A DNA stretch of 64,000 bases from Pammene aurita (taxonomy: Eukaryota; Arthropoda; Insecta; Lepidoptera; Tortricidae), in assembly GCA_947086415.1 (NCBI GenBank), contig OX352296.1:36534901-36598900 (forward strand). The letters are read 5' to 3'. Below, in pieces: positions 11,400-22,139 of the stretch (position 1 is the stretch's first letter; the number at the start of each line of letters is the position of its first letter). Both the position numbers and the translations under genes were made by a program. The notes below the pieces were generated by a model, which saw only the letters and a list, made by a program, of their open reading frames with translations, was not told the DNA's origin and made no database searches.

Positions 11400-13474
11400 T
11401 AATATTTGACCAAGATGCCGACATTATGCAGCACATTATCGAGGACTGCCCCATAACCCGCTACGCTGATGGACCTCCTGAAGACCTGATCACCCTTAGC
11501 GACGAGGCCATTAAGTGGCTGACTGGTCTTAATATATTCTCATAATTGCTTTTGTTTTTCATGTACTTATATGCCATACGATTAAATTGACTACCTTACG
11601 TGAATAAAAAACGAAACCGGGCTGAGGAATTTTCCATAAAGTTTATGAAATATACTGTAATAACAATTTTATTTTTAGAATTTTTTTTTGGATATTCGTA
11701 AATATTATGCTAAAATAAGATTAACGTAACACCCACTGTTACAAACCTGACTGAGAAATTTTCCAAACAAAATGACGAGTGTTACCAATTACTTTTGAAT
11801 AAAAGTGACAGTTTTATTTGAATTTTTTTTTTGAACTTTTGACAGTATCTGTCAGTAATCAAAATAATTTATTTAGTGACAAAAATATACCCTGAGAAAA
11901 ATTCCAGTACAAAGTATTAAGCTTTTTGTACATTTTTGTAAAAATACCAAAACTACTTTTTTTTTGGAAAAATAGTGTTTTGTGTTTGTTATGACCTACA
12001 TCCTAGCAAAAGAATAATCGACTGAGGAATTAATGCGAGGTCTCCATACAACGACCCGGTAGATTTCCCACACTACCAGCATGTCCGGCTTTTGGGATCA
12101 AATGTCCGGCTAAATTAAGCGCGGAGTCCGGCTTTTTCATTTTTGGGCCTGGTAACCCTAGATGAAAGGTTTTGGTCGAATTCGAGGTTGTTCAATATCA
12201 TTGACTGTTGTAAGTGGAACATGACGTCGATAAGCTGATAGTGATAACGCATCCAATTATTCCTTTAACGCTGGGTAAATAAAATGCGATTGGTGATAAA
12301 ATCTGTTATGTTAGGTAAGAGGATAAATCACAATTTATTTAGTTTGCTTATATTTACCGAGTAAGTATTCAGTTTTTAGGGAGATGGAGTTGTTCGCGTC
12401 CGTAGGAAGATTGCCCTTTGTTACCCAACACGTGTCTCCCGGGTGGCGCCAAACGAACAACAACGCCGAGCAACGGGCGGCGGTTAATTAGCCTGTCACC
12501 TAGCTGTGAAACAGCTGGAAGAGGCCATTGGAGGTCTTGAGGGTACAAATGCCCTTTAAAATACCAATAAGAGAAGGAACTCTGAAATAAAATCAAGTGT
12601 GACGGTACACTTCGAGGCAGCAGCCCTGCTGACCGTCTAATACGGGCTGACGGGCTAATAACCTGTATATCCGAAACCTACAAATTATTACTGAAACTCA
12701 AGGAAGGAATATACGGACCGATTTAAGCAAACTGACCTTTGGCGCGAAAATAAGGACTCTGATTGGCTGCTGGAATGTTCGTACGATGCGGGAGGAAAGT
12801 AGAGTGCACCAGGTTGTCAAATATATGCGAGACTACCAATTAGACATACTTGGCATTTCGGAAACAAGATGGAAGGATTTTGGTGAGCAACAGATTGAAG
12901 ATCACACCCTACTGTATTCTGGGCAGAAGGAAAAGCATGAGTATGGTGTGGGAATCTTACTTACCAAAAATGCCCGTTCTAGTCTGCTTGATTGGAAACC
13001 TGTATCAGACAGAGTCATCACAGCTCGCTTCAAGTCTAAAGTGAGAAATATCACTTTAATACAATGCTACGCTCCAACCAAGTCAGCGAGCTTGATTCTG
13101 AAAGAAGCATTCTATAGCCAGCTCGGTACAGTAATGGAAAATATTCCAAGGGGCGACATTGTGATCTGTTTGGGTGACTATAATGCTCAGATAGGAAATA
13201 GTAACCGAAGCATAGAACCGTGGATAGGGAAACACGCATTGGGGAGAAGAACCGAAAACGGTAACATGCTTGTAGACTTCTGTTGTGAACATGATCTGGT
13301 GCTTGGAGGTTCCATTTTCCCGCATAAAAACTGTCACAAAGTGTCTTGGATCTCCCCAGACAGAAGGACGGAGAACCAAATATACCACGTGATGATTAGT
13401 AGAAAATGGAGACACTCACTATTGGATGTACGCAACAGAAGAGGAGCAGACGTCAACAGCGACCACCATCTTAT
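11400..13474 (+). repeat. ~2.07-kb segmental duplication, copy 2 (3'-truncated RTE)
   Basis: This near-identical copy of 6509-8574 carries LINE unit c, the RTE leader and the first part of the RTE ORF. The match stops inside the ORF just after the SDHH motif codons, at ATCTTATT. What follows (CAAACCGCCTTACTC...) is unrelated to the LINE. Target-primed retrotransposition truncates the 5' side of LINEs, so loss of the 3' side points to rearrangement, deletion or assembly error. Confidence 0.9.
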
Positions 13475-13493
13475 TCAAACCGCCTTACTCTAG
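12786..13493 (+). pseudogene. Truncated RTE endonuclease domain
   Basis: The 235-codon frame is identical to the first 230 residues of the intact LINE ORF except for one residue (Val to Met in the GNMLVDFCC segment). It then runs into unrelated sequence (QTALL) and stops at 13491-13493. GDYNAQIG and SDHH motifs are present, but the reverse transcriptase is wholly absent. The upstream open codons with WNVRTM are preserved as in copy 1. It cannot support retrotransposition. Confidence 0.9.
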
Positions 13494-14270
13494 ACCAGGT
13501 GCCACTGAAGGTTTATGACCTCTCATCAGGTCCTGTTTTTTACACGGGCTCTTGAAAATGGGGGTACTTATATTAAGTAGTTAGTACCTTAGTACGAAGT
13601 TAATTAAATAAAAATAAGTTAAAATTAACATCAACGGCTGATGTAGGTGACTAATTTAGGTTAAATATCACCAAAGTTAAGTTAAGTTTACGCACCAATC
13701 GGAATAAATTTTGGTGGGTACAGTCATAAGCATAGTAGCTTAGCTGGTGAGGTGCTCAAAGTCCTTTTGCTGTTAACAATAAAGTTTTGACATTCAGTTA
13801 GCTCGCTTACTTCGCTATGTAGCTATCAACTTCTGCTGCTGCCTGCAGTGCAGCTCTAACCCGCTAAAATTAGTCTACGTCGTTTCAAAGGATATTATTT
13901 CCAAAAATAGACAGCCTGAGCTCAACCCCAATGTGTTATACCAACAAATGTCACGGATCAGTAAGTAATTTAGCGATGAAAAGGTGACAGACATATTTCA
14001 TAAGTAATATAAGTTGCATGGTAAACGGAGCCAAAGAGTGCAAAAAGTGGCTAGCACAATTGCGCTGGGACCGTTACTCAAGGCTGCCTGCGAGCTCACT
14101 GCCAAGGCCAAGGCACGGTGGAAAACTTTGGCAGTTCTTTAACTGGGTTCCGGTGGCTTATATTAAAATTTCCCGTGAAAATACGGCAGGTTTGTGCAGG
14201 TAACGCCACCGTTGTTCCTGCTTGCAGTCCTACAAAAACGAGAAGAACCGGATAGCTATTCGGTAAACCC
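13475..14270. other. Gene-free region
   Basis: Unique-looking AT-rich DNA between the broken LINE copy and the SINE. I see no coding or RNA signal. Confidence 0.45.
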
Positions 14271-14526
14271 GAAACGGCCTCCTAGCCCAGTCGGTAGTGA
14301 CCCTGCCTATGAAGCAGGAGGTCCCGGGTTCAAATCCTGGTAAGGGCATTTATTTGTGTGTTTATCACGAATATTTGTTCCTGAGTTATGGGTGTTTCCT
14401 ATGTATCTAAGTATATATTTATCTATATAAGTATGTATATCGTCGCCTAGTACCCATAGTACAAGCTTTGCTTAGTTTGGGACTAGGTTGATTTGTGTAA
14501 GATTGTCCCCAAATATTTATTTATTT
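14271..14526 (+). mobile_element. tRNA-derived SINE
   Basis: The head (14276-14347) folds partly like a tRNA. It has a polymerase III A box TAGCCCAGTCGG (14283-14294) and a B box GGTTCAAATCC (14327-14337), a perfect 5-bp anticodon stem (CCTGC/GCAGG, loop CTATGAA) and a T stem with one G-U pair. The acceptor stem has only four of seven pairs, so it is not a working tRNA. A tRNA-unrelated body follows, with TATTTGTTCCTGAGTTATGG, ending in ATTTATTTATTT. This matches a SINE common in Lepidoptera. Both internal promoter boxes are intact. Confidence 0.88.
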
Positions 14527-15223
14527 AAAAAATCCTTTCTAACGTAGCTGAGATCGGCTGTTTTTCACATCCAAACAGAACGGAGAGTGTAAGCGTTAGG
14601 TTGAGAAGGTGCTTGTAAGATGTCTGTTTGGATTCGGTTTTAATACTTTACAGTGCTATAATTTTGTACTTGCTTAGCCGGACTAACACAGTTTGCGTCA
14701 TCCCTATTTTGCGTATCAAAACCCCATTTCATTCTCTACGGACCGACGTTAAGTCGGTAAGCTAGTTACAATACTGTTTACAATTAAATAAACCGTGTGA
14801 GAAGCCTTCCCACGGCTTCTTTTCAATTGTTCCCCTCGCCAGCGTTAAAATAAAAGTCGCCTTAGTTGTGAATGAGTGACGGTAAACCCTGGAGCTGGTA
14901 ATTATGCCGAACCGGGTTGCCAAGCAATCTTGCATGCTAGACTTGACAGCTGGCATAATGATATTAATGATGCCCTGCGTAACCATGTGCGTAACAGTAA
15001 CGTGACAAGCTGACGGAGGACTTCTCGACAGTTTTGCGTATAATAATGAGTTTGAAAACGCATTGGTTGTGTGCGTTCGCCCGCCTAGGAGTCTAGGAGG
15101 ATCTTGATAACCAGTTATTTTTAATCTCCGGGTAATGGGGACTTTTTCGTTGGAAATTAACTCTAGCTCCTTAAAGGAATACCTCGAATTAAGTAGAAGT
15201 CAGCCTGTATAGGTACTACTTAA
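14527..15223. other. Gene-free flank of the mariner element
   Basis: No gene. A 19-base string CCTGTATAGGTACTACTTA at 15204-15222, just left of the mariner, recurs at 18497-18515 at the right edge of the neighbouring MITE. Confidence 0.5.
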
Positions 15224-15225
15224 TA

Positions 15226-15930
15226 CAGGGTGTTTGGTAACCGGATGCAAAGCCGAAAGTAGGAGATAGTCTAGGTCATGTAGAACATTTTTAGCCATAC
15301 TTGTCTGAGACAAATGTTATTAGTTTTTTTTTAATTTAAATTTTAAGATTTGTCGGAGAAAACTGCAAAACTTCAGACTAAATCGATAATTAGTACTTTT
15401 TTTACTGCAGGTAGATTTTTTTTTGTTTTATTTCTTATTGTGCAATGTCTATCAAACACTAGAAAAGTGATTTCAAACATCTGTGTCTAAAGAAAACAAG
15501 TTGACAGCGATTTAAAATTTTAGTTACATGAAAATGTAAACGATTTAAGTGATTTCAAAGTACGATAAAAAAAAAACTAAAATAGCCACGAATTTTCAAA
15601 CCATTTTAAAAACATGCTTGGCTTTTACCCTTTTATTTAAGCTATCAAACACGACTGTAGCTACTGTATCCTTGAAAATAAGCCACCTAAACCAACTGGG
15701 TAGCTAAAATGTTTCACTCTACTTGTGATACTTGTGGTAGTTGTGGTGACGAATCTCATTATGATTTTACAATAAAACATTGGTTCTGAATACTAAGTTG
15801 GCGTTGACTTGACATTTGACTTGTTTTAAAAGGGTTAAGTGTACTGGACAAAACTACCACATGCAATTTTAACAAACAAAGGCTTGCGGCGGTGAGAGAC
15901 AAAAGAGACTGATAGCGGCAGGCGGTGAGC
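15226..15930 (+). repeat. Left ~705-bp inverted repeat of the DD41D element
   Basis: The reverse complement matches 17348-18050 from the outer CAGGGTGTTTGG to the inner GATAGCGGCAGGCGG, with scattered substitutions and small indels in A/T runs. The arm itself has no coding sequence. Confidence 0.9.
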
Positions 15931-16154
15931 GGCGTTAAACAAAGATGATCGGTTTTGTGCTTTATTGACAAAGATAAACTGATTAGCTACATGAGTATTT
16001 GTGCAAAAACTAGTAATTTAGTCTAGTTACAACTTCAGTTGCGATTAGACGTTCATTGTGGTTTAATTTCCCGCTCTCATCTCAATTTACCGTGTCAAGT
16101 TGTAGCTGCCGTAGGCGCTCCTTCACGTGTAATTACGACTTCTTCATTGTAAAC

Positions 16155-17206
16155 ATGGAGTTTACGAACGAAGAATACGCCGACATTATCTACATGTACT
16201 GCAAAGCTGACAGTAATGGAGCGATGGCCCGACGGATGTACCAAGAGCGTTTTCCAAACCGGAGATTGCCTAATGTGAGAGTGTTTTACAATTCATTCCG
16301 AAGGCTACGTGAGAATGGTATTGCTGTGCAACATGGAGGGAATCCAGGACGTAATCGCCCTGAAGTGGAGGAAGACGTTCTACAGGCATTTTCAGAGGAT
16401 CCGAATACGAGCATCAGAGTGGTAGCTCGTAATCTGAACTTGTCCACATGGAAAGTATGGGCCACAATGAATCGTGAGGGAAAATATCCTTTTCGCGGCA
16501 TCGGAGTTCAAGGTTTGGACGAAGGAGATCCTGCACGCCGAGTGGACTTCTGCCGATTTTTACTCAATGCGGATATCGAAGACCGACGTTTTTTGCGAAG
16601 CATTCTTTGGACCGATGAATCGAAATTTTCCCGGGAGGGGATCACAAATTTCCATAACCTACACCAATGGGCTGACAAAAACAACAATCCACATTGGAAA
16701 AAGCAAGTGTCCTTCCAAAGAAGGTTTTCCGTCAATGTGTGGGCTGGAATCATCGGCAGAGGCCACATTTTTTGCCAAATAATTGAAATGGGGCAAATTA
16801 TTTGGAATTTTTACAAAACGATTTGCCCAGGCTTATTGACGAAGACCAGCTGCCCGGTGCAGTGACATTTCAACACGACGGTTGTCCCGCCCATTACTCT
16901 CTGGCTGTAAGGGAGCATCTGGATAACTGTTTCCCGGACGGTTGGATCGGCAGAGGCGGACGAATCCCTTGGCCCGCTCGGTCACCTGATTTGACACCAT
17001 TGGATTTTTTCGTTTGGGGCCGAGCTAAGGAGCTAGTCTACACACAAGAGGTCATTAATACCGTAGAAGAGCTGAGGGAGAGGATAGAAGCGGCGTTCGA
17101 AAGGATGAGGGAAGAAATGATATTCGGAACAACCACCACAGAAGTAAGAAGACGGGCTCGTGCTTGTATTCGAAACGGCGGGTCACATTTTGAAAACGAG
17201 CGATGA
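16155..17206 (+). pseudogene. DD41D mariner-type transposase with one frameshift
   Basis: From ATG 16155 the frame encodes an N-terminal DNA-binding region (EYADIIYMYCKADSNGAMARR... SFRRLRENG). LWTDESKF carries the first catalytic Asp (residue 154). About 16785-16789 the frame is lost, apparently by one missing A in an A run, and the homology continues in another frame. That frame has FQHDGCPAH (second Asp, codon 16877) and WPARSPDLTPLDFF (third Asp, codon 17003), ending at TGA 17204-17206. Forty-one residues separate the second and third Asp, the DD41D spacing reported for rosa/Visitor-type mariners. Total length is about 350 residues, normal for the superfamily. The frame is open upstream to 16056, but the family-like start is 16155. 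An AATAAA follows at about 17235. Confidence 0.9.
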
Positions 17207-17347
17207 TGTGTAATTTTAATGTGTTGATCGTAAAAATAAATAACTTATCTTTTATGCTTTTGTTTTAATTTACCCTAAACATTCCCTCTTATTAGTACAG
17301 GTAGCCTATTTTCAAAGATAAAATGGCTTGAGACATGATTGTCTTAT

Positions 17348-18050
17348 CGCCCGCCGCCTGCCGCTATCAGTCCCTTTTGTCTCTCACCGCCGCAAGCCTT
17401 TGTTTGTTAAAATTGCATGTGGTAGTTTTGTCCAGTACACTTAACCCTTTTAAAACAAGTCAAATGTCAAGTCAACGCCAACTTAGTATTCAGAACCAAT
17501 GTTTTATTGTAAAATCATAATGAGATTCGTCACCACAACTACCACAAGTATCACAAGTAGAGTGAAACATTTTAGCTACCCAGTTGGTTTAGGTGGCTTA
17601 TTTTCAAGGATACAGTAGCTACAGTCGTGTTTGATAGCTTAAATAAAAGGGTAAAAGCCAAGCATGTTTTTAAAATGGTTTGAAAATTCGTGGCTATTTT
17701 AGTTCTTTTTTTCGTACTTTGAAATCACTTAAATCGTTTACATTTTCATGTAACTAAAATTTTAAATCGCTGTCAACTTGTTTTCTTTAGACACAGATGT
17801 TTGAAATCACTTTTCTAGTGTTTGATAGACATTGCACAATACGAAATAAAACAAAAAAAAATCTACCTGCAGTAAAAAAGTACTAATTATCGATTTAGTC
17901 TGAAGTTTTGCAGTTTTCTCCGACAAATTTTTAAATTTAAATTTAAAAAAAACTAATAACATTTGTCTAAGACAAGTATGGCTAAAAATGTTCTACATGA
18001 CCTAGGCTATCTCCTACTTTCGGCTTTGCATCCGGTTACCAAACACCCTG
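17348..18050 (-). repeat. Right ~705-bp inverted repeat of the DD41D element
   Basis: Partner of 15226-15930. It starts about 140 bases after the transposase stop codon and ends at the outer TA. Confidence 0.9.
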
Positions 18051-18052
18051 TA

Positions 18053-18502
18053 TACAAAGTGTAATAAAAATGCTGGTGATCATTTTAAGGATATAATTGC
18101 TGGTATCGTATTCTAATTTTGAAAATCTAAAAAAAAAAATTTTTGCGCGACCATTGATTTATTATGTATTCTATTCTACTAGATGTGACATCTAGAACAA
18201 ATTTTGTGCGCCATATTTGGCGGTTGACAGCTATGACAGAATAAAGAGTAGAATAGACTTTTAGTGATTTTCACTACAACTTTTGGGACAAAAAAAATCT
18301 TAGGGATGTCATCTCCTGTTACTCAATGTGCGCGACAAAATAATTGTTGTTGTATGGAGGGTTGGCCGGCTGGGAACACGTGCCCCATACAAAGAAAAAA
18401 TCTTTTCGTGTCCAAAAAATTGTTCTCCTTCTTTTCCTTAGTAGCAATATGATACCAATTATGCCCTTAAACAGATCATCAGTAATTTTGTTAAATCCTG
18501 TA
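18053..18502. mobile_element. MITE abutting the mariner
   Basis: The left end TACAAAGTGTAATAAAAATG and the reverse complement of the right end (TACAGGATTTAACAAAATTA) align over about 60 bases at roughly 75% identity. TA dinucleotides lie on both sides. It directly follows the right end of the DD41D element, so one of the two inserted at the TA edge of the other. No coding capacity. Confidence 0.72.
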
Positions 18503-18740
18503 TAGGTACTACTTAGTACTTAGTATAAGAACATGACTGCGTGTCATGGAATATCCTAGTTAAATGTGACGAATGTCGATCATGCCGATGATGAATCATA
18601 TCGGTCTCATCGTTTCGGCTGAGTTTATTTCATAATGCCTATAAGTGATCTCCAAAATAAATAAATAAAGGAAGTATATACGTGGAATACGTAGATACCT
18701 TTTCTCCTCCATTGTTATATTCATGGGTTGTATTTGAGAT

Positions 18741-18972
18741 ACGCCACCTGGGGGGCGATTTTGGGAGTGCTCGAATATGACATTTAAAACTCTGAATAAA
18801 ACCAAGAAATTATTTTTTAAATATAACAGCAAGAGTAATTTAAAATCATGGTTATTTATACTATTAATTTCATGTGTAAATAATGGCGACAAACTTTTGT
18901 ATGCGATTATATTCGAGGTTAAATTCTTTGAATTCGAGCGCTCGATTGTCAAAAATCGGCCCCCTGCGGCAT
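18741..18972. mobile_element. Probable small inverted-repeat element
   Basis: The left edge (CCTGGGGGGCGATTTTGG... GCTCGAATA) and the right edge (GAATTCGAGCGCTCG... AAAATCGGCCCCCTGCGGC) are imperfect inverted repeats of about 45 bases. The interior is AT-rich. Similar CCGATTTTT/GAGCGCTCGAA blocks are widespread in Lepidoptera. Boundaries and class are uncertain. Confidence 0.45.
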
Positions 18973-20265
18973 GAATTTGCGAATGTAATTTATGTAATTT
19001 TCCTCAACTACTGTAAAAAATTCCAGACAAAATACCGACGTTGAATCACTTCTTAGTGTTGCATTAGGTGCAATTGGTGCAAATGATTCAGACAATGTTA
19101 ATTAACTTTGAACACTAACCTTTCTGTTAGACTCGGGGAAACTTCCTCATAATTTGCCGTTACCTAATTTAATTTTACTTTGTAAACCACCTTGCGTGAC
19201 AGAATTACCGTCCTACGTACGTCGAAATAAATACGATTGCGTGCGTATGCGTAGTTCCAATTTACGTACCCTCAAGAACTTGTAGCCTCAAAAATGAATA
19301 AGCCATCCATATATTTTGGTGCATTGGAAACTATGAAAAGGGCCTTGATTCGAAAGGTAGTAGTTTCTATTCAAGGGTAAATATTTACTATTAGGCAAAG
19401 TATTTCAGGCACGCAAGGTACCAATTATTTTACAAGCCTATATCCACAGAGTATATTGAATAGTAGGCTACTTAGTAATTGTAACTATAAAACTCTTGTG
19501 AGACTCTAACATATAAAAAAATATTTATAACGGGTCACTCACGTAATTTAGGTCGATTTTTGCTCGACACGTTTCGATCAATTTACGATGACCATACTTC
19601 ATGAGCGGCCGGCGGCGGTTTTTTTTATATGTACTTAGTGGGTTAGCTCCCTCAGCCAACATTAAAATACCACGACAAACAAGACTGTATTAATTAAAAC
19701 AACGCACACAAATCGGTCAACCGTCCGGGAGAAACGTGGGAACTAAATATGTAAAATTACCTAGTACATAGCACAATTTAGATTTACTCTGTGGTTGTCC
19801 TAAGAGTCCTAAGTAACATCCTCTCTTCCTATCGAGGGTTTAATACGTAAATTTACTAATAATATATATTAAATTTAAACTTTCGTGAGACATACTAACG
19901 CTATAAAATGTAACTCACGTCACGTGACTAAAGTGACGTGAGTGTAACCGTTATATTTTATATTACTTATCAACACAGTCATTCATCAAATCATCATTAG
20001 TCGCCAATGCTGTGGGCATGCGTAAACGACTCATTATGTTGTATTTATTAATTTTATTATAAGTAAGTAATCAATGTGAGGTGAATGTCCTGAGTAGGAA
20101 CAATTATCCTGTTTACGACTTGGAAGAAACATCGATTAACAGAGGTTCCGTAAAGTATTTAATATTTATAACGATGCAAGTAATAAAATAAGTAAAAATT
20201 AAAAACATAGTTTTAAAGACTTAGAGTATACATGGGTGGGAATCCGGTATGGGGTTCTTATATAC
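18973..20265. other. Gene-free region
   Basis: AT-rich intergenic DNA with no supported coding region. 19910-19945 contains a short inverted pair (AACTCACGTCACGTGAC / GTGACGTGAGTGTAAC) that could form a small hairpin. Confidence 0.45.
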
Positions 20266-20745
20266 AGTTAAAAAGCCGACAAGAGCATGTCGGGCCATGC
20301 CCAGTGTAAGGTTCCGTAGTTGCCGGCTTGTTACACTTACAATACATCCATTCAAAAGTTCATTTATTAAGAGATATTTTGCGGCACTTACATACGTCCT
20401 TTTTTTGGACTCACGGTGCAAAAGTTAAATAGGGGGAGAGAGAACGCCCTTTTTTAAACATTCGGTGCTCTCATTGACGAAAGTATTAGTTTTATACAAA
20501 AATTGTTTTAGAAACCCCTTTTTAAGACTTATCAAACCCGGAGGGGTTTGATAGGTCCACACGATAGGGTAAGAGCCGAAAAAAAATCACCCCACCTTAC
20601 CACTTTGTCAGCGTGATTAAAACACATAATCATACCAAATTTCAGATTTCTAGTACTAACCATCACTGAGCAAAGCCGCGGACAGACGGACGGACGAACA
20701 TGGAGAAAATATAAGGGTTCCTTGTTGACTACGGAACCCTAAAAA
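20266..20745 (-). repeat. GGTTCCGTA...GGCCGGTTTTT repeat family, divergent copy
   Basis: Read on the minus strand it starts TTTTTAGGGTTCCGTAGTC and ends GGCTTTTT, close to the family ends seen at 44945-45776 and 54570-55236. It contains GGACGGACGAACATG, equivalent to the GTCCGTCCGTCC block of other copies. No ORF. The class is unknown to me, but the family is typical of Lepidoptera. Confidence 0.65.
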
Positions 20746-21044
20746 CATCATAAATTCTTATGTTTACATTTTAGGAGGTAATTTATTGCTAAGCGATAAC
20801 ACTCAAAGCGTGCAGATGTTTACGATGCGAACAGCGCCTATTACGTAATTTAATCAATATTTTCGAGTGTGAAGAGCCAATAAGCATTAAGTATATGTAA
20901 GTACGAGTAGTACAGTCAGCAACAGAAGTGGCTACACGGCCAAGGTATTCTAAATGATCTTGGTATGACTTTATTCTTTGGGACAATGGTTCTTAACCGG
21001 TATTTTACAGACCACTGGTGGTCCCTGGGCTGTGGTACCTTTTT

Positions 21045-21235
21045 TACATCACGATATTGGCAAATAAGCCTGATGGTAGCAGTCACCGTAGCCTATGGGT
21101 GGCTGATACTCCAGAGGTGTCACATGCACGTTGCCGGCTAAAAGGGACACGAGGGTCTCCCGTCGTCTGCAACATACTGCATAATCTTTGAGCTCTCTGG
21201 CAACCATACTCACCGACAGGAACACAACAAAAAAA
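21045..21235 (+). repeat. Lepidoptera-type dispersed repeat, copy 2
   Basis: Diverged copy of 290-530, with CCTGATGGTAGCAGTCACCG, ACTCCAGAGGTGTCACATGC, TTTGAGCTCTCTGGCAACC and ACTCACCGACAGGAACACA in the same order. Confidence 0.7.
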
Positions 21236-21479
21236 ATCCGCGAATTTACGAACAGAACAAAACTTTTTCTTGATTGTATTTATAAGGTAGGTATTAATTC
21301 TAGTTAAAATTTATCGATTAATAAAATAATAGGTACAAAAAAAAAATTATTCATATGGTATTCATTTGTAGACAAATATGGTGGTAAAAACCCCTAACCC
21401 AAAATAAATTTCATGGAGTTGTCACAGAAAGATTAAGAACCACTGCTTTAGAGAATAAGCGAGGGTGTAAAGATTATTT

Positions 21480-21830
21480 TGAACTAGCTTTAGCCCGCGA
21501 CTATGTCTGCGCGGACTTAATAATCGCCCCTTTTCATCCCCTTTAGGCATGATTTCTGCAATAAAATCTATATCCTTGGCCAGAACGTAACTCAAAACCC
21601 ATACCAAATTTCATCTAAATCGATTCAGCAGGTTATTGATTTCCCATACAAACTTCCACTTCCCTTTCACCTCCTTACGACCCCGTAAGGGATGATTTCT
21701 AGGATAAAAACTACTATCCTATGTCCTTCCTACATACCAAATTTCATCTAAATCGGTTCTGCGGTTTAAGAGTGAAAAGGTAACAGACGGACACACTTTC
21801 GCATTTATAATACGAATATTAGTATGGGGA
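21480..21830 (+). repeat. Insect interspersed repeat (AGCCCGCGACT...ATTAGTATGG type)
   Basis: The landmarks are TTTAGCCCGCGACTATGTC, two blocks of TACCAAATTTCATCTAAATCG, a GTAACAGACGGACACAC stretch and an end TTATAATACGAATATTAGTA. This arrangement is a familiar non-coding insect and lepidopteran repeat, usually taken as a LINE-related 3' end or SINE. The exact class is not proved. Confidence 0.65.
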
Positions 21831-21931
21831 TGCCCCATCACCTACCTATACCAAAAAGATAAAAGATATTTATTCTTCAATTTAGGCTCATTATTTAGGC
21901 TCTTATAAACGTCAGAAAGAAAAAAACTACC

Positions 21932-22005
21932 ACCAGTTCTAACCCTACACCTCTAGACCCGAGAAGTATTATGACCGGCAAGAAACTCGGCGGGACTTAT
22001 TCTTT
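21932..22005 (-). mobile_element. Non-LTR retrotransposon 3'-end fragment, antisense
   Basis: The reverse complement carries AAGTCCCGCCGAGTTTCTTG, CCGGTCATAATACTTCTCGG and GTAGGGTTAGAACTGG. This is the same sequence found in sense at 63798-63880, where it is followed by a TTTGAG-repeat tail. Confidence 0.7.
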
Positions 22006-22021
22006 CAAAACAGTAATACAT

Positions 22022-22139
22022 TAAGGCCCATTTACACATTGATTAGTGTCAAGTGCGAGTCCATACATTTTCTACTTGTGTTTAGTAACAAACGTATGAA
22101 CTCGCACTTAACACTAATCAATGTGTAAATGGGTCTTTA
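22022..22139. mobile_element. Palindromic MITE (118 bp)
   Basis: The left arm CCCATTTACACATTGATTAG... AAGTGCGAGTCCATA is matched by the inverted right arm ATGAACTCGCACTT... CTAATCAATGTGTAAATGGG. The stems are about 40 bp with few mismatches and a ~35-nt loop. A transcript would form a strong hairpin. Confidence 0.85.

Larger units (their letters stand above)
15226..18050 (+). mobile_element. Mariner-superfamily (DD41D) transposon with ~705-bp inverted repeats
   Basis: The termini read CAGGGTGTTTGGTAACCGG on the left and CCGGTTACCAAACACCCTG on the right, flanked by TA (15224-15225 and 18051-18052). The inverted repeats extend from 15226 to about 15930 and from about 17348 to 18050 with high identity, far longer than the ~30 bp of classical mariners. 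One transposase gene lies between them. The frameshift in that gene makes this copy non-autonomous unless another source supplies transposase. High arm identity suggests a fairly young insertion. Confidence 0.92.

Noticed and set aside
12786..13493. Independent 235-residue host gene
   Set aside because: It is the duplicated 5' part of the RTE LINE ORF.
14276..14347. Possible functional tRNA gene
   Set aside because: The acceptor stem has only four of seven pairs and the sequence continues into a SINE body with an A/T tail.
16056..16154. Longer N-terminus for the mariner transposase
   Set aside because: The upstream codons (MWFNFPLSSQF...) do not resemble the family start. MEFTNEEYADI at 16155 does.
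18777..18974. Small ORFs on both strands at 18596-18974
   Set aside because: They lie in an AT-rich inverted-repeat element and show no protein-like composition.
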